20,010 nt of DNA, from NCBI GenBank assembly GCA_900770635.1, contig CAAGLB010000073.1, positions 1 to 20,010 on the forward strand. Reading direction: 5' to 3'. This DNA comes from an uncultured Alistipes sp. (GTDB lineage Bacteria > Bacteroidota > Bacteroidia > Bacteroidales > Rikenellaceae). Positions 14,524 through 20,010 of this stretch are shown one piece after another; position 1 is the first letter of the stretch, and the number at the start of each line of letters is the position of its first letter. The notes beneath the pieces are model-generated. The model worked only from the letters and a program-made list of their open reading frames with translations. It ran no database searches and was not told the DNA's origin. Both the position numbers and the translations under genes were made by a program.

Positions 14524-15384
14524 TTATTTGCTGTTAGTGGTTGCGTTATTTTCGATGTTGTCCATCAGCTTCTCTATTTCGCCATAGTGGGTGTTCTCTA
14601 CGATAAGCACATTGTCGAGTGCCGACATGTCGACTGCCAGGCGCACACGTGCCGAGTAGGCGGTCTTTGCTGCATTGTGCTCGAATGACTCGATGTGTCC
14701 TACGACAACACCCTTAGGCAGGCGCTCCGACCATACCTCTACGGCCATGCCCACCTCGGGTTGTGCATAGGTCGACACGTCGATGATGTCGACATGCGAT
14801 GGCGAAGAGCCCGACCAGCGGAGCGAGCATGTGTAGTTGGTCATCGACAAGCAGCCACCCATAGTAAACTCGGTGTTGATGACAGGGATGGCCACAGAGT
14901 AGCGCTCCGAGCACGAGATGATATAGCCAACAAGGTTTTTGTCGGGGGTGATAACGCCCATATTCTTCTTGATGCCGTCGTTGGTGCCTTTGTCCAATAC
15001 GATGTAGTTGCGTTGGTGGCTGATGGTCATCGAAGCAACACGTGCAGGGTAGTAGATGTAGTGGAGTCCCTCCTCCTGGTTCTTCATCTTGCGCTGCCAC
15101 GACTCCTCGGCATAGTCGGCCAAAAGCTCACGCTCACGCTCCAACGTCTGCTCCAGCTCGGCAATGCGATGTGTGAGCATGTTGTTTTCGCTGGGCAGCG
15201 AGAAGAAGTGGCTGATGTTGGTTATCTTTTTGCTGAAATATCCACCTACGGCCGTTGTGCGCGACAATATTTTTGCCTCAGTGTAGGGCGTTGATGTGGC
15301 ATATTGCCATATGGCAATACTCTCCAGCAACACGAAGAGCAACACCACATATATTCGCTTTATGAACTCTAAAAGTCTATGCAT
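14524..15384 (-). CDS. mreC: Cell shape-determining protein MreC
   Basis: The 286-residue bitopic protein has a short cytoplasmic N-terminus, one membrane helix at about 11-28, and a coiled coil at about 64-95 (LPSENNMLTHRIAELEQTLERERELL). A periplasmic double beta-barrel domain follows, with the family segment NYIVLDKGTNDGIKKNMGVI (127-146). It forms the periplasmic scaffold that activates PBP2. Unlike the rest of the train, it is separated from mreB by 129 bp containing a hairpin (15418-15440). I see no TAnnTTTG promoter on the minus strand in that gap. Expression is therefore likely by readthrough from mreB. Confidence 0.92.
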   Translation of the reverse strand: MHRLLEFIKRIYVVLLFVLLESIAIWQYATSTPYTEAKILSRTTAVGGYFSKKITNISHFFSLPSENNMLTHRIAELEQTLERERELLADYAEESWQRKMKNQEEGLHYIYYPARVASMTISHQRNYIVLDKGTNDGIKKNMGVITPDKNLVGYIISCSERYSVAIPVINTEFTMGGCLSMTNYTCSLRWSGSSPSHVDIIDVSTYAQPEVGMAVEVWSERLPKGVVVGHIESFEHNAAKTAYSARVRLAVDMSALDNVLIVENTHYGEIEKLMDNIENNATTNSK

Positions 15385-15417
15385 TTTGCAAGCAGGCTAC
15401 TGCTATATTTTACTTCG

Positions 15418-15440
15418 AAAAGGCTGTCGCAATGACAGCC
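15418..15440 (-). terminator. Hairpin between mreB and mreC, possible attenuator
   Basis: On the minus strand, GGCTGTC, loop ATTGC, and GACAGCC form a perfect 7-bp stem (15422-15440), followed by only four T (TTTTCG). The short T-tract suggests partial termination or an RNA-stabilising stem. It could make mreB more abundant than the downstream membrane proteins. Confidence 0.55.
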
Positions 15441-15513
15441 CTTCGTAATTAGTTTGGGGTAGCCGATTAATAAAACATCTGCCCCCACCGCTATATTATA
15501 TTTTCAAAAAATG

Positions 15514-16542
15514 CTACTTGTCGCCGCCCATCAAGAATGAGAAGTTGCCGATGTTCTTCAAGGCGATGCCTGTACCACGAGCGATGGCACGTAGTGGATC
15601 CTCGGCGATGTGCACAGGAAGACCAGACTTCTTCGACAATCGCTTGTCGAGGCCCTTGATCAAGGCGCCACCACCAGCAAGATATACACCATTCTTCACC
15701 ACGTCAGAGTACAACTCTGGTGGCATCTCCTCGAGCACCTTCATTAGGGCGTTGTCGAGCTTCACGAGCGACTTGTCGAGGGCGTATGCAATCTCGCTAT
15801 ATGTGAGCGATACGGTCTGTGGCTGCGATGTGAGCATGTTCGAACCAGTGAAGATGTAGTCATCTGGCTCGTTGTCGAGCTCGGGAACAGCTGCGCCAAT
15901 AGCACACTTAATCTCCTCGGCAGTACGCTCACCAATCTTGATGCCGTGCTGCTGGCGGATGTAGTTCTGAATATCTGTTGTAAACACGTCGCCTGCCACG
16001 TTGATAGACTCCGAGCATACGATACCACCCAACGAGATGCAAGCGATCTCCGAAGTACCGCCACCGATGTCGATGATAAGGTTGCCCTCTGGTGCCTCTA
16101 CATCAAGACCTGCACCGAGTGCTGCGGCCATAGGCTCGAACACGAGATAGATCTCACGACCACCAGCATGCTGTGCAGAGTCACGCACCGCGCGAATCTC
16201 GACGTTTGTAGAGCCCGAAGGGATGCAGATCATCATCTTGAGTGATGGCGAGAACATGCCACGAGTGGCGTTTACCTTCTTGATGAAGCCACGCAACATA
16301 AGCTCTGTGGCCTCGAAGTCGGCAATAACACCATCTTTGAGTGGACGAATGGTGCGAATGTTGGGGTTTGTCTTACCATCCATGAGGCGTGCCTTGTGGC
16401 CAATAGCCATAAGGTTTCCAGTCTTGATGTTTACCGCAACAATTGATGGTTCGTCGACAATAACCTTGCCGTTGTGCATAATAAGAGTGTTGGCCGTACC
16501 CAGGTCAATAGCCAGCTCTTGTGTCAGTGAAAATAATCCCAT
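15514..16542 (-). CDS. mreB: Rod shape-determining actin homologue MreB
   Basis: MreB is a bacterial actin that forms ATP-dependent filaments under the inner membrane and guides sidewall synthesis. The 342 residues carry the nucleotide-binding motifs in order: phosphate 1 DLGTANT (13-19), FEPMAAALGAGL (135-146) with the catalytic-type Glu136, phosphate 2 DIGGGTSE (158-165), and the adenosine motif LAGGGAL near 290. The N-terminus MGLFSLTQELAIDLG matches the family start, including the amphipathic membrane-binding lead. It is the first gene of the elongasome train. A promoter is visible at 16651-16683, giving a leader of about 100 nt with an inverted repeat. Confidence 0.97.
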   Translation of the reverse strand: MGLFSLTQELAIDLGTANTLIMHNGKVIVDEPSIVAVNIKTGNLMAIGHKARLMDGKTNPNIRTIRPLKDGVIADFEATELMLRGFIKKVNATRGMFSPSLKMMICIPSGSTNVEIRAVRDSAQHAGGREIYLVFEPMAAALGAGLDVEAPEGNLIIDIGGGTSEIACISLGGIVCSESINVAGDVFTTDIQNYIRQQHGIKIGERTAEEIKCAIGAAVPELDNEPDDYIFTGSNMLTSQPQTVSLTYSEIAYALDKSLVKLDNALMKVLEEMPPELYSDVVKNGVYLAGGGALIKGLDKRLSKKSGLPVHIAEDPLRAIARGTGIALKNIGNFSFLMGGDK

Positions 16543-16588
16543 ATCTCAAAATATTATTATTCAAATTTAACTACCCGCCCGTTTTGAG

Positions 16589-16623
16589 GTAATACGTTGA
16601 TTACTAATGAATTATCGTATTAC
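16589..16623 (-). promoter_or_regulatory. Inverted repeat in the mreB leader
   Basis: GTAATACG (16589-16596) and CGTATTAC (16616-16623) are perfect 8-bp complements around 19 bases. They lie inside the predicted 5' leader of mreB, so they can act as an RNA stem-loop or a DNA operator. There is no T-tract after the stem. Confidence 0.5.
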
Positions 16624-16627
16624 TCTC

Positions 16628-16639
16628 GCACACGTGCGC
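16628..16639. promoter_or_regulatory. CACGTG-centred palindrome just downstream of the mreB start site
   Basis: GCACACGTGCGC is a 12-bp palindrome with one mismatched pair. It begins about 5 bp downstream of the predicted mreB transcription start (about 16644) and is a plausible operator. No regulator can be named from sequence. Confidence 0.4.
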
Positions 16640-16650
16640 ATAACCACTTG

Positions 16651-16683
16651 CAAAGATAGAAAAAAGAAGTGTAGAATTTGCAA
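16651..16683 (-). promoter_or_regulatory. mreB promoter
   Basis: On the minus strand, TATCTTTG (complement of 16651-16658) matches TAnnTTTG exactly. TTG (complement of 16681-16683) lies 22 bp upstream as a slightly imperfect -33 box. The expected start is near 16644, about 100 nt before the mreB ATG. Confidence 0.65.
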
Positions 16684-16710
16684 TAATTTTAACTTTTTTT
16701 ACTAAATTTG
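16677..16710 (+). promoter_or_regulatory. gpsA promoter
   Basis: TTTG (16677-16680), 22 bp, then TAAATTTG (16703-16710) matches the consensus. Its -33 box directly abuts the -33 box of the divergent mreB promoter. Transcription would begin near 16717, which places the GTG at 16710 upstream of the message. Confidence 0.65.
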
Positions 16711-16727
16711 TGAACAATTTTTTGTTT

Positions 16728-17732
16728 ATGATACCAGAGCAATATGCTAAATGTGCCGTTCTTGGCTACGGCAGCTGGGCAACAGCAATAGTTAAAACAC
16801 TGACAGTAAATCACCACCATGTAAATTGGTTGGTGCTTAATGACGATATTCTTCAGTCGCTCGAGGAGCGCTCACACAACGTCAAATATTTGCCTTGGTG
16901 CTACATCGACCGTGAGTTTATCACTCCATCGAAAGATATCAACGAGGTGGTGCGTGATGTCGACGTTGTGATCTTGGCCATGCCATCGGCGTTTCTCACC
17001 AAGTTTCTCGAGCCACTCACCGAGAGTCTTGAGAACAAAATTGTGGTGTCTGCCGTCAAGGGAATCATCCCTGGCGACTACCTCACAATCGTCGAGCATA
17101 TGAACCGCTACTACGATGTTCCGATGAAGAATCTTGTGGTTGTGACAGGCCCTTCGCATGCCGAGGAGGTAGGACAGTGTCGATTGTCGTATCTCACTGT
17201 GGCATCGGAAGATACCGCGTCGGCTGAGCGTGTTAAGGAGCTTCTTGCCAACGACTTTTTCCGTTGCAGTCTTTCGCACGATGTGCTTGGTGTCGAGGCC
17301 GCTGCAATCATGAAAAATGTCTATGCCTTGGCCGTTGGTATTGCCGTAGGTTTGCGCTATGGCGATAACTTCCTTGCGGTGCTAATTTCGGGTTGTGCCA
17401 ACGAGATGAACAACTTCTTGAACGCCTCGGTGCCTATCGAGGGACGCAACATCAACGCTGCGGCATATATGGGTGACTTGCTCGTTACGTGCTACTCGCC
17501 ACTAAGCCGCAATCGTCGTCTTGGCACGCTGCTTGGTAAGGGCTGCTCGGTGAAGAGTGCGCTTAACGAGATGACCATGGTGGCCGAGGGATACTATGCA
17601 GCCGAGTGCATCCGTCGTAGCTCGATGCACACAGGCGTAGATATGCCTATTGCCGATATGGTGTGGGAGGTTTTGTACAACAATGCCTCGGCACGTGACG
17701 CAATGTCGGCACTCACAAAAATCTTGAAATAA
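16728..17732 (+). CDS. gpsA: NAD(P)-dependent glycerol-3-phosphate dehydrogenase
   Basis: GpsA reduces dihydroxyacetone phosphate to sn-glycerol-3-phosphate, the backbone precursor of phospholipids, in the cytosol. I chose the ATG at 16728 (334 residues, starting MIPEQYAKCAVLGYG). The in-frame GTG at 16710 overlaps the -7 promoter box and would add only MNNFLF. The Rossmann motif is LGYGSWATA (about 12-20). The catalytic lysine lies in AAAIMKNVYALAVGI, and LVTCYSPLSRNRRLG and KGCSVKSA are typical C-terminal motifs. The segment YGDNFLAVLISGCANEM replaces the usual TRG motif with SGC; as I recall, the Bacteroides enzyme is similar here, so this is a lineage variant. pgi follows after 19 nt. Confidence 0.93.
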   Translation: MIPEQYAKCAVLGYGSWATAIVKTLTVNHHHVNWLVLNDDILQSLEERSHNVKYLPWCYIDREFITPSKDINEVVRDVDVVILAMPSAFLTKFLEPLTESLENKIVVSAVKGIIPGDYLTIVEHMNRYYDVPMKNLVVVTGPSHAEEVGQCRLSYLTVASEDTASAERVKELLANDFFRCSLSHDVLGVEAAAIMKNVYALAVGIAVGLRYGDNFLAVLISGCANEMNNFLNASVPIEGRNINAAAYMGDLLVTCYSPLSRNRRLGTLLGKGCSVKSALNEMTMVAEGYYAAECIRRSSMHTGVDMPIADMVWEVLYNNASARDAMSALTKILK

Positions 17733-17751
17733 CAATATAAAATATAAAGCT

Positions 17752-19083
17752 ATGGAACTAATTAAGTTTAATGCCGCACATTCAGGCATCGCAATTACAT
17801 CAGATATGCAGGCTGCTGCCGCTGAGGCTAACTCATTGATACACAGCGGCAAAGGTAAGGGTAACGACTTCCTTGGTTGGGTAAACCTACCATCGTCAAT
17901 CAAGGCTGAGGAGTTGGCCGAGATTAAGAGTGTTGCGCAGAATCTTCGCTCACGTGCCGAGGTTGTTGTATGTATCGGCATCGGTGGCTCATATCTCGGC
18001 GCTAAGGCTGTGTTGGAGGCTATGTCTAACTCATTCGAGTCGCTCAAGAAGCACCACGACAACCCAACAATCGTCTTTGCTGGCGAGAACATCTCTGAGG
18101 ACTACACCTACGAGCTTATGGAGGCGTTGAAGGAGTACTCTATAGCAGCTATCGTCATTTCTAAGTCGGGTACTACTACCGAGCCAGCTATCGCCTTCCG
18201 CCTTATTAAGGCCGAGATCGAGAAGCGCTATGGCAAGGCTGAGGCTGCCGAGCGTATCGTGGCTATCACCGATAAGGCACGTGGCGCCCTCAAAACTCTT
18301 GCAACACAAGAGGGCTATCCAACTTTCGTTATCGAGGATAATGTTGGTGGTCGCTACTCTGTTCTCTCGCCTGTGGGCCTTCTTCCTTTGGCTGTTGCAG
18401 GTGTCGATGTCGAGGCTTTTGTTGAGGGAGCACGCGACATGGAGCGCCTAACATCTGAGGCTACTCCAATCGAGCAAAACCCTGCTGCTCAGTATGCTAT
18501 CGTGCGTAATGAGTTGTATAAGGCTGGCAAGAAGATCGAGATTTTGGGATCGTACGAGCCTAAGTTGCAGTATATCGCCGAGTGGTGGAAGCAGCTCTAT
18601 GGCGAGTCTGAGGGTAAGGAGCTCAAAGGTATCTTCCCAGCAAGTGTCACCTTGACTGCCGACCTTCACTCTATGGGCCAGTATATCCAGGAGGGCGAGC
18701 GCACCTTGTTCGAAACAATCATCTCTGTTAAGAACTCTAAATATGAGGTTAAGGTTGAGGCTGACGAGGCTAACCTCGATGGTCTTAACTTCTTGACAGG
18801 CAAGCGCCTATCTGATATCAATAAGATGGCAGAGCTTGGTGTTCGCTTGGCTCACCTCGACGGTGGCGTTCCTAATCTTGTTATCGAGATTGAGCGCATC
18901 GACGAGCGTACTATCGGCCAGCTGCTCTACTTCTTCGAGAAGGGTTGCGGCATTAGCGGCTACTTGCTCGGCGTTAACCCATTCGACCAGCCAGGTGTAG
19001 AGGCGTATAAGAAGAATATGTTTGCACTTCTCGATAAGCCAGGCTACGAGGAGGCATCAAAGGCTATTAAGGCTCGCTTGTAG
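17752..19083 (+). CDS. pgi: Glucose-6-phosphate isomerase
   Basis: This cytosolic enzyme interconverts glucose-6-phosphate and fructose-6-phosphate in glycolysis and gluconeogenesis. The 443 residues fit the short bacterial form (about 450, as in Bacillus). Motifs are GIGGSYLGA (76-84), SKSGTTTEP (137-145) for phosphate binding, GGRYSVLSPVG (199-209), HSMGQYIQEG (306-315) and the C-terminal signature FDQPGVEAYKK near 414-424. Codon choice is biased to AAG, GAG and GCT like rpoC, implying strong expression. It shares the gpsA transcript through a 19-bp AT-rich gap and ends at a clear terminator (19110-19140). Confidence 0.96.
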   Translation: MELIKFNAAHSGIAITSDMQAAAAEANSLIHSGKGKGNDFLGWVNLPSSIKAEELAEIKSVAQNLRSRAEVVVCIGIGGSYLGAKAVLEAMSNSFESLKKHHDNPTIVFAGENISEDYTYELMEALKEYSIAAIVISKSGTTTEPAIAFRLIKAEIEKRYGKAEAAERIVAITDKARGALKTLATQEGYPTFVIEDNVGGRYSVLSPVGLLPLAVAGVDVEAFVEGARDMERLTSEATPIEQNPAAQYAIVRNELYKAGKKIEILGSYEPKLQYIAEWWKQLYGESEGKELKGIFPASVTLTADLHSMGQYIQEGERTLFETIISVKNSKYEVKVEADEANLDGLNFLTGKRLSDINKMAELGVRLAHLDGGVPNLVIEIERIDERTIGQLLYFFEKGCGISGYLLGVNPFDQPGVEAYKKNMFALLDKPGYEEASKAIKARL

Positions 19084-19109
19084 TTGAACAACTTTTCAGC
19101 AATAGAAAT

Positions 19110-19140
19110 AGGGTGGACTGTGTCTGCCCTTTTTTATTTT
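19110..19140 (+). terminator. Intrinsic terminator of the gpsA-pgi operon
   Basis: AGGGTGGAC (19110-19118), loop TGT, and GTCTGCCCT (19122-19130) form a 9-bp stem with two G-U pairs. TTTTTATTTT follows. It lies 26 bp after the pgi stop. Confidence 0.88.
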
Positions 19141-19300
19141 ACATAGTTTCATGCCATGTGCCTTGATGCTCTTGCGTGGGATATTTTGCTGAGAGAATAG
19201 GCATATCGTGCATTTGTCGCCTATACCTATATTTATAATATTATACAGAAAGCTTGCTTTTGGCCTGTTTTGAAACTTTTTTCGAAAAAAGTTCACAAAA
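19141..19300. other. Noncoding spacer upstream of the rRNA promoters
   Basis: No gene is supported here. A minus-strand ORF at 19096-19296 starts inside the AT-rich promoter flank, crosses the pgi terminator and has no recognisable features. An inverted repeat, ATAGGC (19197-19202) and GCCTAT (19219-19224), is the only structure I see. The right end is A/T-tract rich (19272-19302) and may act as an UP-type element. Confidence 0.4.
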
Positions 19301-19302
19301 TA

Positions 19303-19334
19303 TTTGGTAGTTAAAAAATCTTGTCATATCTTTG
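19303..19334 (+). promoter_or_regulatory. rRNA operon promoter P1
   Basis: TTTG (19303-19306), 20 bp, then TATCTTTG (19327-19334) matches the Bacteroidota consensus exactly. An A-tract flank (GAAAAAAGTTCACAAAA) lies upstream. The message would start near 19341, just before a stem TTCGCC/GGCGAA (19343-19363). Confidence 0.8.
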
Positions 19335-19413
19335 CACCCGCTTTCGCCTCTAAAACTGGCGAATAGCAAAGGCAGAGGTTCTAAAAAATATTTTGAAAAA
19401 AGTCATCAAAAAA

Positions 19414-19445
19414 TTTGGTAGTTTCAAAATAATGCTTTATCTTTG
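19414..19445 (+). promoter_or_regulatory. rRNA operon promoter P2
   Basis: TTTG (19414-19417), 20 bp, then TATCTTTG (19438-19445) has the same boxes and spacing as P1, 111 bp downstream. The A-rich flank GAAAAAAGTCATCAAAAAA and the GCACCGCTTT start region also copy P1. Confidence 0.8.
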
Positions 19446-19508
19446 CACCGCTTTTCCGCTCTAAAAAACGGGAGGCTTTAAAATGGAAGTTCTAAGTAAT
19501 TAGAATAT

Positions 19509-19518
19509 AGTTCTTTGA
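19509..19518 (+). promoter_or_regulatory. boxA-like antitermination site in the rRNA leader
   Basis: AGTTCTTTGA resembles the boxA element (consensus TGCTCTTTA) bound by NusB/S10 in rRNA leaders. It lies downstream of both promoters and 97 bp before the 16S start. The call rests on motif and position only. Confidence 0.45.
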
Positions 19519-19544
19519 AGAAATTGAGCAGCTAAAGTTTAATC

Positions 19545-19561
19545 CATCTCTTTGAGAGATG
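19545..19561 (+). other. Leader RNA hairpin before 16S
   Basis: CATCTCT (19545-19551) and AGAGATG (19555-19561) pair perfectly over 7 bp around TTG. It may help leader folding or processing; the RNase III partner strand after 16S is outside the window. Confidence 0.45.
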
Positions 19562-19614
19562 ATTTCAAACAATACCTTTGAGATTGGAGCTAACGATTAA
19601 TATTCAAAATTTTT

Positions 19615-20010
<396 letters not shown>

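Noticed and set aside
14695..15294. 199-residue plus-strand ORF opposite mreC
   Set aside because: It is antisense to the mreC periplasmic domain; composition (many Arg, His, Val) is typical of a shadow frame.
19096..19296. 66-residue minus-strand ORF before the rRNA promoters
   Set aside because: It overlaps the pgi terminator and the A-tract promoter flank, has a Lys/Ile-rich low-complexity composition, and has no start region or partner gene.

Overview
The window comes from the main chromosome of a Bacteroidales bacterium, most likely Rikenellaceae (Alistipes-like). The 5' third of a 16S rRNA gene at the right end resembles Alistipes-type 16S as I remember it. Promoters fit the Bacteroidota pattern TTTG-N19-22-TAnnTTTG. 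GpsA, RodA and the lipoprotein Omp85 protein are of the Bacteroidota type. I see no mobile element, CRISPR array, tRNA or phage gene. The content is mostly housekeeping.

Layout, left to right. (1) 1-2115 (+): the last 704 codons of rpoC. (2) 2116-2560: noncoding DNA with a bidirectional hairpin, short tandem repeats and an imperfect 28-bp inverted repeat. (3) 2561-3493 (-): a secreted protein made of nine 26-residue repeats. (4) 3667-4461 (-): an alpha/beta hydrolase. (5) 4635-7952 (+): dapF and a TamL-like lipoprotein Omp85 gene, 3 nt apart. (6) 7953-8190: a second copy of the rpoC-downstream hairpin, plus more short tandem repeats. (7) 8191-16542 (-): a long gene train transcribed as mreB, mreC, mreD, pbp2 (mrdA), rodA, surE, histidine kinase, response regulator. 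(8) 16710-19083 (+): gpsA and pgi, divergent from mreB. (9) 19084-20010 (+): the pgi terminator, two tandem rRNA promoters, a leader with a boxA-like site, and the start of 16S rRNA.

How the genes fit together. The minus-strand train encodes the elongasome: the MreB filament, the MreC/MreD scaffold, the PBP2 transpeptidase and the RodA glycosyltransferase. SurE and a NarL-type two-component system follow with gaps of 14 nt or less, or overlaps, so they are probably co-transcribed with it. Envelope functions recur elsewhere: DapF makes meso-diaminopimelate for peptidoglycan, TamL works in the outer membrane, and GpsA makes glycerol-3-phosphate for phospholipids.

I found no clear new multi-gene system. 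The signals most worth a second look are: a pair of 72-bp intergenic elements with a compensatory stem change and a conserved loop; the short tandem arrays beside them; the two-component system fused to the rod-shape operon; and the leader structures and hairpin around mreB.
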